Source: Pseudomonadota bacterium
Lineage (GTDB): Bacteria > Pseudomonadota > Gammaproteobacteria > Xanthomonadales > Rhodanobacteraceae
DNA length: 32,796 nucleotides
Direction: 5' to 3'
Assembly (NCBI GenBank): GCA_018240505.1
Contig: JAFEFQ010000240.1
Span: 1 to 32,796, forward strand
The notes beneath the pieces were generated by a model. It was not told the origin of the DNA, did no database searches, and saw nothing but the letters and a program-made list of their open reading frames with translations. The position numbers and the translations under genes were made by a program. Positions within the stretch are counted from its first letter, which is position 1. The number at the start of each line of letters is the position of its first letter. This document shows positions 15,032 to 21,874 of this stretch, piece after piece.

Positions 15032-15778
15032 TCAGGCCATGGCGCCGTTGACGCCGATTACCTGGCCATTGACGTAGCCGGCCGCGTCCGAGCACAGGAA
15101 GGCGATCGCCGCGGCAACTTCCTCGGGCCGTCCCGCGCGCCCGGCCGGCACGAACTGGCGGATCTGCGCCTCGTCGAAGGCCGCGTCGCTGAGCCGGCCC
15201 GCGATCACGCCCGGCGCGATCACATTCACCGTCACGCCGCGCGAGGCCATCTCGCGCGCCAGCGACTTCGCCGCGCCGTGCAGCGCCGACTTCGCCGCCG
15301 CGTAGTTGACCTGGCCGCGGTTGCCGAGCTGGGCGGCGACCGACGACACCGCGACGATGCGCCCGAACTTCGCGCGCGCCATCGGCAGCAGCAGCGGCTG
15401 CGTCGCATGGAAGAACCCGTGCAGCGACACGTCGATGACGCGGTGCCATTGCGCATCGCTCATGCCCGCGAGCGGCGCATCGTCGTGGATGCCGGCGTTG
15501 TGCACGAGGATGTCGATGGTCCCCGATGCGAGCATCCCTTCGATCGCCGCGCGTGTCGCGACCGCATCGGCGATGTCGAACACGACGACTTCCGCCTCGC
15601 CGCCACGCGCGCGGACGCTGTCGACCACGACCTGCGCGCGCGCGCGGTTCGTGTGCGCCTGCGCGTGGACGACGCAGCCCGCGTCGGCGAGCGCCGTGCA
15701 GATCGCCGCGCCGATATCGCCGCTGGCGCCGGTGACGAGGGCGCGGCGGCGCTTTGCATCCGTGTTCTTTTCCGTCAT
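15032..15778 (-). CDS. 3-oxoacyl-ACP reductase, FabG-type SDR (aryl-polyene cluster)
   Basis: This 248-residue short-chain dehydrogenase is predicted to reduce 3-ketoacyl-ACP to 3-hydroxyacyl-ACP with NADPH. The cofactor motif TGASGDIG lies at residues 16-23 and HNAGI follows. The catalytic set is the Ser in VSSVA, Tyr 159 and Lys 163 (YAAAK), and PGVIAG and the C-terminal GYVNGQVIGVNG are FabG-like. The start at 15778 (MTEKN) is chosen over an upstream in-frame start that would add eleven poorly fitting residues. It lies downstream of the ACP/dehydratase/exporter operon on the same strand, but a small gene on the opposite strand intervenes. It most likely supplies the ketoreductase (ApeQ-like) step of polyene synthesis, although a housekeeping fatty-acid role cannot be excluded. 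Confidence 0.88.
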   Translation of the reverse strand: MTEKNTDAKRRRALVTGASGDIGAAICTALADAGCVVHAQAHTNRARAQVVVDSVRARGGEAEVVVFDIADAVATRAAIEGMLASGTIDILVHNAGIHDDAPLAGMSDAQWHRVIDVSLHGFFHATQPLLLPMARAKFGRIVAVSSVAAQLGNRGQVNYAAAKSALHGAAKSLAREMASRGVTVNVIAPGVIAGRLSDAAFDEAQIRQFVPAGRAGRPEEVAAAIAFLCSDAAGYVNGQVIGVNGAMA

Positions 15779-15865
15779 GCGGACATTCTTGCACAGCGCG
15801 GCGCCGGCCAATTAGGCTGGCCGCGAAGACCGATCGCGCACCGCGCTCGCGCACCAGGAACCGCC

Positions 15866-16264
15866 ATGGCCACACCGATGTATTCGATCCCGATCGCGCA
15901 CCGGCGCAGGGAGAACCTGCATATCGTGTTCTGGCTGGTCAAGGACATCAGCTGGTGCCTGATGTGGCGCACGCTCGGCATGATCATGATCGCGCCGACC
16001 CTGGGCGCGGCGATCTTCATCACCTGGCGCGCGCGGCATCTGCGCGAGGACTTCGCGCACAACCTCGCCGTCGTGTTCTGGATCACGGCGAACGCGTGGT
16101 GGATGATCGCGGAATTCTTCGAGTTCGACGAAACCGCGTTGTGGCACGGCATCACCGGCAGGCAGTTCGCGCTGATTCCGTTCGGCATCGGCGCGGCGAT
16201 CCTGGCCTGGCACTATCTGGGCCGGCTCGTTGCGCTGCGCGCCGGCGGTTTCGACAACGCCTGA
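15866..16264 (+). CDS. small conserved-looking membrane protein, unknown function
   Basis: The protein has 132 residues and starts MATPMYSIPIAHRRRENLHIVFWLVKDISW. The ATG at 15866 is preceded by AGGA with good spacing. Three hydrophobic segments are visible: about residues 34-53 (MIMIAPTLGAAIFI), about 66-84 (LAVVFWITANAWWMIAEFF) and about 103-122. It is rich in Trp and aromatic residues at the membrane edges, with an acidic FEFDE after the second helix. I do not recognise an assigned function. It sits on the plus strand between fabG and the ApeP-like dehydratase, both on the minus strand, with only 16 bases to the dehydratase stop. That conserved-cluster position suggests a link with the pigment genes, but this is only inference. 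Confidence 0.75.
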   Translation: MATPMYSIPIAHRRRENLHIVFWLVKDISWCLMWRTLGMIMIAPTLGAAIFITWRARHLREDFAHNLAVVFWITANAWWMIAEFFEFDETALWHGITGRQFALIPFGIGAAILAWHYLGRLVALRAGGFDNA

Positions 16265-16280
16265 GCATGCCCTGGTTCGA

Positions 16281-16712
16281 TCACGGCGCGGCGTGAATCA
16301 CGGCCGCGCGCCCCGCGGCTAGCAGCTCGCCTGCGTGTTCGACGCGGAATGCGTACTGCCAGCTCGTGCCGCTGTCGAGCAGCCTGTCCGCGAATACGGC
16401 CAGCGCACCGGCCAGGTCGTCGATGCGGGCGACGTGGAGTTCGACGCCGCGCAGCGAAACGAGGAATCCCGGTGCGGCGACGCGGCTCGCGCGCTGCGCG
16501 AGCAGGCCGCCGTGCACGGCCATCGCCTGCGCGCCGTATTCGCACAAATGCAGCGCACGCAGCATGCCGTCGCTGCGCAGCGGGTTGTCGGCGCGTGCGT
16601 GCGAGGTCGCGGTCAGATGAATGCGCTCGTCATCCCAGTCGAGCACGGTATCGAGCAGACTCATCGCGCCGCGGTGCGGGATCAGATGTTCCCATTGCGC
16701 CTTAGCGAGCAT
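16281..16712 (-). CDS. 3-hydroxyacyl-ACP dehydratase, hotdog fold (ApeP-like)
   Basis: This 143-residue single hotdog-domain protein resembles the COG4706/ApeP dehydratases of aryl polyene pathways, which remove water from 3-hydroxyacyl-ACP during chain growth. IPHRGAMSLLD contains the catalytic-type His 13, and LHLCEYGAQAMAVHGG carries Glu 58 on the central helix, the usual active-site pair. LVSLRGVELH is the expected strand pairing region. Its start codon lies 11 bases inside the end of the exporter gene, so the two are translationally coupled. It is the last gene of the continuous minus-strand operon before the opposite-strand small membrane gene. Confidence 0.88.
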   Translation of the reverse strand: MLAKAQWEHLIPHRGAMSLLDTVLDWDDERIHLTATSHARADNPLRSDGMLRALHLCEYGAQAMAVHGGLLAQRASRVAAPGFLVSLRGVELHVARIDDLAGALAVFADRLLDSGTSWQYAFRVEHAGELLAAGRAAVIHAAP

Positions 16713-19026
16713 GCTGAGAGTTTCTCGCCATGATCGTCGAAAGGCAGAAATGGAACGCGACGCCGAGTGCGACGGTCAGCCCGATCGCGCGCAGCACGGG
16801 CACGCTCGAGGTCGCGAGCAGGCCGAACACGAATACGGCCGAGACGACGCAGACCAGGGTCGCGTGCAGGGTGCGGCGCGCCTCGGCGGAATCGTCGACG
16901 CGGCGTTCGAAGAACAGGGCATAGTGCAGACCGAGGCCCGCGGCCAGGGTCAGCGCGACGAGATGGAACAGCGACAGCGAGACGCCGCCGGCGCGCAGCA
17001 CGGCGAGCGCGAGCAGCGTGGCGAGCGACATCGGCGCGATCACGTGCCAGGCACGGCCAAGGTCGCGAAACGCGACGGCGACGGCCGCGGCGAGCAGGAT
17101 CAGCGCGACGAGCAGGGCGATGCCGATGCGCGTGCGGTAGTCGGCGACGAGCGACTCGGAGGCGCCCTTCAGATCGAGCAGGCGCACGCCGTCGCCGAGT
17201 TGCGCGACCGCAGTGGCGAGTGCCCCGGCATCGCGCACGCCGCTCAATGTGGCCAGGCCGAGCGCGCGCCCGTCACGTTCGGCCAGCATCGCGTTGAGCC
17301 GTGTGCCGAGCAGCGATGCGGCGAACGCCTTCGGCGTCAGCGGCGGCAGTTCACGCGCGCGCGCCACATCGTCGAGGAACGGCGCGAACAGGCCGGGCTC
17401 GAAGTCGCTGTCCTTTTCCGCCGCGGCCAGTGCGGCTTGCAGCGCGGTGCGCTCGGGCAGCTTCGCCTGCCGCGCCTTTTGCGTGGCGATGCTCGGCAGC
17501 CAGCGGCTCGGCAGCTCGACGTCGTCGACCAGCCCGGCGGACATCCACCTTTCCACTTGCGCGGAAATTTTTTCCGACAGGGCGAGCACGCCGTCGGCAT
17601 CGCCCGCTTCGAGTACGAGCAGATAGCGCACGTCCGGGGCGCCGAGCGCGGCGCGCAGTTCGCCTTCGCGCTGCAGCAGCCTCGTCGGCACCGGCGTCAG
17701 TGCGGCGAGGTCGTTCTGCCACAGCGGCGTCGGCGCGAAGCCGATCGCGGCGCCGGCGAGCACGAGCAGCAGCCACGGCAGCGCGCGCAGACGCGGTGCG
17801 GTGTCGAGCGCGATGCGCAGCTTTTCCAGCCAGGCCGATTCGGCGACGTCGTGGAAGCGCGCGGGCAGCACGGCCGGCAGCAGATAACGCGTGACCAAGC
17901 CGGCGACGATCAGCCCGGCGATCGTGAATACGGCGAGCTGCTGCAGCCCGGCCACGCCCGAGGCGAAGAACGCGAGATAGGCGATGCAGGCCGAGGCGAT
18001 CGCGAGGCGCAGCAGCGGCCAGACGCCGAGCAGGCTCATCCGCGCGCTCGCGCCCGCGCGGCGGTGGCTGAGCAGGCGCAACGGATATTCCTGGGCGACG
18101 CCGAGCAGGGTGAAGCCGAACGCGAGCGTGATGCCGTGAATCGGCCCGAACACGAGTGCGGTCGCGGCGATGCCGGCCAGCGCGGCGCTCGCGATCGGCA
18201 GCGCCGCGCTGAGCAGCACGCCGGGATGGCGGTAGGCGATCAGCAACAGCAGCACGAACGCGGCGCTGCCGATCGCGCTGAGCCGCTCGGCTTCGGCACG
18301 CGTGTTCGCGGTGACGAGCGCACTGAAATAGCCGGGTCCGCTCAGGTCGAGACTCGCGCCGTCGCTGCCCGGCAACGCGCGAAATGTCTCGCGCAACACG
18401 TCGATCGCCGCGCCCTGCGCGGTCGGATCGAATGCGGGCGCCGCGGTTTCGACGAGCAGCAATGCGCCGCCGTCGGGCCCCGCCCAGACGCCGTCGCGCA
18501 GTTGCGGCGCCCTGGCCGGCGTCCAGCGCTGCGCGAGCTTGAGCATCTCCAGGGTCGGATCGCGCGCGAGCCAGGGCTTGAGCATGCCCGCCGCGGGCGA
18601 GGCGAGATCTTCGATGCGTTGCTGCAATTCGGAACGCAGAAAATCCGCGTCGAAGTGTTGCGTGTCCAGCGTCGATGAAAGCAGATAGCGATACGGCAGC
18701 AACGCCGGATCGAGCGCGCCCAGGTCGGTTTCGCCGTTGAGCACGCGTGTGAAACGCGCGTCGCCGCGCAGCGCCTGGGCCAGGCCGCGACTCAGATCGG
18801 CGATGCGTTCGAACGGCGCCTGCTTCGCGGCGATTTCGAGCAACAGCAGGCGCGATGCGGGACCTTCGCCGATCTGGTCGAGCAGCAGCTTCTGGTCGGC
18901 GTTGCGCGGCGGCGGCATGAACGCGCGCAGGTCGCTGGTGACGACGAGGTTGCTCGCCAAAACAGCCGCCAGAACCGCGATGGAAACCAGCCAGCCGGCA
19001 AGCAATGAAAAGTGTCGTGACCGCAT
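16702..19026 (-). CDS. MMPL/RND-superfamily exporter of the aryl-polyene cluster
   Basis: This 774-residue membrane protein has the two-fold MMPL layout: one N-terminal helix (about 8-28), an extracytoplasmic loop to about residue 255, five helices, a second loop after the ALTPVP segment, and five C-terminal helices. FGFTLLGVAQEYPLRLLSHRR and the matching LAAGLGLHYALFFERR are the paired central motifs. Members near aryl polyene genes (COG4258) are thought to move the lipid-linked polyene or a related lipid across the inner membrane. Ten bases separate it from the LolA-like gene, and it overlaps the dehydratase, so it is inside the operon. The substrate is inferred from context. Confidence 0.9.
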   Translation of the reverse strand: MRSRHFSLLAGWLVSIAVLAAVLASNLVVTSDLRAFMPPPRNADQKLLLDQIGEGPASRLLLLEIAAKQAPFERIADLSRGLAQALRGDARFTRVLNGETDLGALDPALLPYRYLLSSTLDTQHFDADFLRSELQQRIEDLASPAAGMLKPWLARDPTLEMLKLAQRWTPARAPQLRDGVWAGPDGGALLLVETAAPAFDPTAQGAAIDVLRETFRALPGSDGASLDLSGPGYFSALVTANTRAEAERLSAIGSAAFVLLLLIAYRHPGVLLSAALPIASAALAGIAATALVFGPIHGITLAFGFTLLGVAQEYPLRLLSHRRAGASARMSLLGVWPLLRLAIASACIAYLAFFASGVAGLQQLAVFTIAGLIVAGLVTRYLLPAVLPARFHDVAESAWLEKLRIALDTAPRLRALPWLLLVLAGAAIGFAPTPLWQNDLAALTPVPTRLLQREGELRAALGAPDVRYLLVLEAGDADGVLALSEKISAQVERWMSAGLVDDVELPSRWLPSIATQKARQAKLPERTALQAALAAAEKDSDFEPGLFAPFLDDVARARELPPLTPKAFAASLLGTRLNAMLAERDGRALGLATLSGVRDAGALATAVAQLGDGVRLLDLKGASESLVADYRTRIGIALLVALILLAAAVAVAFRDLGRAWHVIAPMSLATLLALAVLRAGGVSLSLFHLVALTLAAGLGLHYALFFERRVDDSAEARRTLHATLVCVVSAVFVFGLLATSSVPVLRAIGLTVALGVAFHFCLSTIMARNSQHAR

Positions 19027-19036
19027 CAGTTAACGA

Positions 19037-19696
19037 TCAGTGCACGGGCAGTTCGGGCCGACACAATTTTTCGAGTTCTTCAGCAGGCGCCGAAGCGGAA
19101 ATCGAAAAATTGGTAAAGGCGCCGAGCCTCATCACGCTTGAATCGCCGTCTTTTTCTCGCGTCGTGATGCAATGGATTCCGTCATGTCCACCATCCACGA
19201 TCAAATCTTCCAGTTGCTTGGCGAGTAGAGGCGAACGGGGCTTCAGTATCAGTCGCCATGAAGCGCTACCGCCTGCCTTCGTAATGACGAAATACTGGTG
19301 AAGCGTAAGCGCATCGCCGCCCAATATCCCGGAAACGCCTGCGATCAAGGCGCTCAGTTCTGGTGAACGATCCAGTGAGAACTGGCGAGAACCGCGTCCG
19401 TCGCGTTTTACTTCAACCTCACCGTTCGCGACCGTTGTTGCTTCGCGGTACGGCGCATCAACGCGCTTTCCCAACGCGCCTGGTCCGTCGTAGCGCAACT
19501 CTCCTCGCAATTGCATCGGTTGTTTGAGCATTTTTGAGAATCGTGCTTCTACGTACGGTGTCGTCGAAGGCGTCGGCAGTTTCAGATGGGCGATCAACTC
19601 CGTAACATCCGGTGGAGGTGCCGACTCACCCTGTGTTTCCGACGGAGATGATTGCATCGCGAGCAGGCTGCTGAGCAGAACGATCCCAGAAATCAT
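19037..19696 (-). CDS. LolA-like outer-membrane lipid/lipoprotein carrier
   Basis: A 219-residue secreted protein is predicted from ATG 19694-19696, with a short signal-like segment MISGIVLLSSLLAM. The body has YVEARFSKMLKQPMQLRGELRYDGPGALGK, followed by PELSALIAGVSGILGGD. This is the pattern of LolA-related carriers in aryl polyene and MMPL clusters, probably a periplasmic chaperone for the lipid product. Its start lies inside the acyltransferase gene (71-base overlap). An alternative ATG at 19732 has GAG before it and would overlap by 107 bases; neither N-terminus has the usual basic residues. Base composition differs from neighbours: one hand-counted line (19141-19200) is 31/60 G+C, while nearby exporter lines are far richer. 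The family assignment is from weak similarity of pattern. Confidence 0.75.
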   Translation of the reverse strand: MISGIVLLSSLLAMQSSPSETQGESAPPPDVTELIAHLKLPTPSTTPYVEARFSKMLKQPMQLRGELRYDGPGALGKRVDAPYREATTVANGEVEVKRDGRGSRQFSLDRSPELSALIAGVSGILGGDALTLHQYFVITKAGGSASWRLILKPRSPLLAKQLEDLIVDGGHDGIHCITTREKDGDSSVMRLGAFTNFSISASAPAEELEKLCRPELPVH

Positions 19697-20576
19697 AGAA
19701 ATTGAACCAGTTGTAGGGGTATTGGCGGGCATAGTGCTCAAGCCGCGCGGAGAATCGATGCGCCCAAACCTGCAACTGCGCGGCGCGGTCGGAACGTGGA
19801 ATTTTTATACTTTGCGCCAAGGTCTCGAAGTGGAGATCGTAACGATTGCCGCCGCGATAGATGCCGAAACCGAGCACGACGGGCAGCTCGAGCATCGAGG
19901 CGATCTGGTAGGCCGCGACAGGAATCTGCGCCGTGCGGCCGAAGAATTCCACGCCCGCGGTCGGCTCGCCCGCGCGCGGCCGATCGGCGAGCAGACCGAT
20001 CAGCGCGCCCTGCTGCGCGGCTTCGTGCAGCGACAGGGCGAGCGCGCCCGGATCGACGCCGGCGTCGATCACGTTGTTCGCGACCTCGGGATTGAGCGCG
20101 TGCAGCACCTCGTTCAACGCGCGCGTCTGCTTCAGGTCCATGACCACGCGCAGCTTCACCTCGGGCTGGTGCAGGCTCAGCGCGCGCAGCGCCTCGAAGC
20201 TGCCGAAGTGCGCGCCGAGCAGGAGCACGCCGCGGCCGCGCGCGATTTCGGCTTCAATCTGGTCGAGGCCGTGCACGCGCAGGTCGAAGCGGTCGAGCGT
20301 CGCGTCGTGCAGCAGGTAGATGCGGTCGAGGATCGTCGCCGCATAGCTGTGGATATGCCTGAGGATGTCCCACGCGCGCGCCGGCCGGCCGAGCGCGATG
20401 CTCAGGAATTCGCGTGAATCGCGCCGCTCGCGCGTACGGCGGAAATAGAAGTACAGCGTGATCGGATACAGCCAGGCGCGCGCGAAGCCGCGGCCGGCAT
20501 GCAGGCCCGCCGCGCGAATCAGCCAGATCGCGAAGCGCCCGCCGGCCTCGCGCCGCTCGCTCCACTGCGCGCTCAC
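19626..20576 (-). CDS. lysophospholipid-acyltransferase-like acyltransferase (LpxL/COG4261 type)
   Basis: This 316-residue LPLAT-family enzyme starts with GTG (20574-20576), overlapping the upstream dehydratase stop by four bases (GTGA). The HX4E catalytic motif is HFGSFE (His 123, Glu 128) inside RGVLLLGAHFGSFEALRAL. The second block has LLADRP and GVEFFGRTAQIPVAAYQIA, as in Kdo2-lipid A acyltransferase relatives. The end PYNWFNFYDFW is the characteristic C-terminal block. In aryl polyene clusters this enzyme is believed to attach an acyl or aryl-polyene chain to a lipid carrier at the inner membrane. The N-terminus has an amphipathic, arginine-rich helix. The last 35 codons overlap the start of the LolA-like gene and show the same drop in GC. 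Confidence 0.88.
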   Translation of the reverse strand: MSAQWSERREAGGRFAIWLIRAAGLHAGRGFARAWLYPITLYFYFRRTRERRDSREFLSIALGRPARAWDILRHIHSYAATILDRIYLLHDATLDRFDLRVHGLDQIEAEIARGRGVLLLGAHFGSFEALRALSLHQPEVKLRVVMDLKQTRALNEVLHALNPEVANNVIDAGVDPGALALSLHEAAQQGALIGLLADRPRAGEPTAGVEFFGRTAQIPVAAYQIASMLELPVVLGFGIYRGGNRYDLHFETLAQSIKIPRSDRAAQLQVWAHRFSARLEHYARQYPYNWFNFYDFWDRSAQQPARDAIISVGNTG

Positions 20577-20866
20577 GCCGGCGCCTCGGTCACGGCCACG
20601 CCGCTCGCGATCATCGCGCCATTGTGGAAAACGCTGAAATGTATCTTTTTATCCTTTTCCTCGAGGCACAGTTCGGCTTCCTGCTCCGGCAGCAACGGCG
20701 CGAGGAATTTCACCTGCGGCAGGGCGGCGACGCGCGCGCCGGATGCGCGCTCGATCGCCGCGGCGACCCGGTCGAGCACGACCACGCCCGGCACGACCGG
20801 CCGCCCCGGAAAATGGCCGGGCAGCGCGGGATGGTCGGCGGCGATGCGGAAGCGCGTCGGATTCAT
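20573..20866 (-). CDS. short hotdog dehydratase (ApeI/FabA-FabZ-like)
   Basis: This 97-residue single hotdog-domain protein has the motif HPALPGHFPGRPVVPGVVVLDRV, the FabZ/FabA-type block with the active-site His 18. The helix that normally carries the acidic residue follows (AAAIERASG). The remainder (LPQVKFLAPLLPEQEAEL) matches the dehydratase/thioesterase class called ApeI in aryl polyene clusters. It is shorter than FabZ but normal for ApeI-like proteins. It is coupled to the acyltransferase by a GTGA overlap. The 43-base gap upstream, before the COG4648 gene, is where an aryl/acyl-AMP ligase gene commonly sits in described clusters; none is present here. Confidence 0.87.
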   Translation of the reverse strand: MNPTRFRIAADHPALPGHFPGRPVVPGVVVLDRVAAAIERASGARVAALPQVKFLAPLLPEQEAELCLEEKDKKIHFSVFHNGAMIASGVAVTEAPA

Positions 20867-20909
20867 GCGCCGATGATAGCCGGAAAGAGTTGCAAGCCGA
20901 TCCGGCGAT

Positions 20910-21521
20910 TCATTTTTCGATCAGGTCGGGCCAGGCCCGGCCGAGCGCGCGCAGGAAGCCGGCCAGCGTATGCCGCGGCGCCTGCGGCAGCAGGCGCGGG
21001 CGCAGCAGGAATTCGCCGAAGAACAGGCTCGCCACCGCCAGCGGCAGGATCAGATCGTAGGCGCGCGCCGACGGCAGCGGCGCGGCGAGTACGGCGCGAT
21101 CGCGCAGCACGCAGAGCAGGCCGAACGCAGCCATCAGCGCCTGAAAGACGGCCCAAAACCAGGTCAGCGCGCGCGCGTAGCGCGCGACCGCGGCATCGCG
21201 CAGCTGCGTCTCGCCTTCGATCGCGACGATCGCGCGCGCAATCAGCGGAACGCGCGGCGGCGCGAGGCTGCGCGCGAACAGCCAGCCGACGAACGCGGCG
21301 ATCAGCGCCGGCAGCAGGTCGATCATCAGGCCCGTGCCGCCGAGCGCCCAGGCCGCGGCTTCGACGATGGCGATGGCCACGATCGCGCCGCGCAGGATCG
21401 GAGTGACGAGAAAGAAGAATCCCAGCGCGAGCGGCACGATCGTCGCGGTGACCGCGTCGCTGTGCCACCAGCGACCGAGCAGCGCCAGCGCGAGGATGGC
21501 GAGCCAGACCGCAACGCGCAT
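20910..21521 (-). CDS. COG4648-like integral membrane protein of the aryl-polyene cluster
   Basis: This 203-residue protein has an N-terminal helix (MRVAVWLAILALALLG), then helices at about 24-40 and 42-60, a Gly-rich DLLPALIAAFVGWLFARSL segment and C-terminal helices around 117-137 and 155-171. The loop RVPLIARAIVAIEGETQL and the WFWAVFQALMAAFGLL segment are the most family-like parts. COG4648 proteins occur in nearly every aryl polyene-type cluster, but their biochemical role is unknown; a support role for the lipid-linked polymer at the inner membrane is inferred. The start codon lies three bases beyond the ACP stop, so it is translated directly after the ACP. Confidence 0.8.
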   Translation of the reverse strand: MRVAVWLAILALALLGRWWHSDAVTATIVPLALGFFFLVTPILRGAIVAIAIVEAAAWALGGTGLMIDLLPALIAAFVGWLFARSLAPPRVPLIARAIVAIEGETQLRDAAVARYARALTWFWAVFQALMAAFGLLCVLRDRAVLAAPLPSARAYDLILPLAVASLFFGEFLLRPRLLPQAPRHTLAGFLRALGRAWPDLIEK

Positions 21522-21524
21522 TGA

Positions 21525-21794
21525 TCAGTTCACACGCTGGGTCTGGATATGCTCCGACAGCGCGCGCAAGCTCGAGAAGATGCGCTTGTTGTCGGCGTTG
21601 TCCGAACGCAGCTGGAACCCGTAACGCTTGGACACGGCCAGCGCAAGCTCGAGCGCGTCGATTGAATCCAGGCCGGTTTCGACACCGAACAACGGCGCGT
21701 CGGGGGCGAAATCGTCCGCCTTGATATGCTCGAGATTGAGGCTGGAAACGATGAGGCTGGCTAGTTCGTGCTCGGCGGGCGTCTGCGTTGACAT
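21525..21794 (-). CDS. acyl carrier protein of the aryl-polyene cluster
   Basis: This 89-residue ACP has the phosphopantetheine attachment motif GLDSIDALELAL with Ser 44 as the modified residue. It is followed by the helix-III-like KRYGFQL and a C-terminal helix (LRALSEHIQTQ). The sequence is diverged from housekeeping AcpP, as expected for a dedicated secondary-metabolite ACP. It is the first gene of the minus-strand operon and is divergent from the chorismatase gene, with 80 bases between the starts. It would carry the 3-hydroxybenzoyl starter and the growing polyene. A ligase to load the starter is not in this window. Confidence 0.93.
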   Translation of the reverse strand: MSTQTPAEHELASLIVSSLNLEHIKADDFAPDAPLFGVETGLDSIDALELALAVSKRYGFQLRSDNADNKRIFSSLRALSEHIQTQRVN

Positions 21795-21846
21795 GGTCGG
21801 TTTTCCATAGGCTGGCGCGGCCGGAATGCGGCCGCGGCGGCCGCGC

Positions 21847-21856
21847 AGTGTATCAT
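21847..21856. promoter_or_regulatory. candidate overlapping divergent -10 boxes (ACP operon / chorismatase)
   Basis: AGTGTATCAT reads TATCAT on the plus strand (21851-21856) toward the chorismatase and TACACT on the minus strand (21847-21852, preceded by TG) toward the ACP. The two boxes overlap by two bases, so polymerase binding at one could exclude the other. The adjacent 21828-21844 has GCGGCCGC twice. No convincing -35 elements were seen. Confidence 0.35.
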
Positions 21857-21874
21857 TGCGCCATCGAAAACCTG

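Noticed and set aside
16621..18678. Long plus-strand open frame opposite the MMPL exporter
   Set aside because: Low-complexity Arg/Glu/Gln translation and no start or ribosome site of note; the minus strand holds a motif-complete membrane protein.
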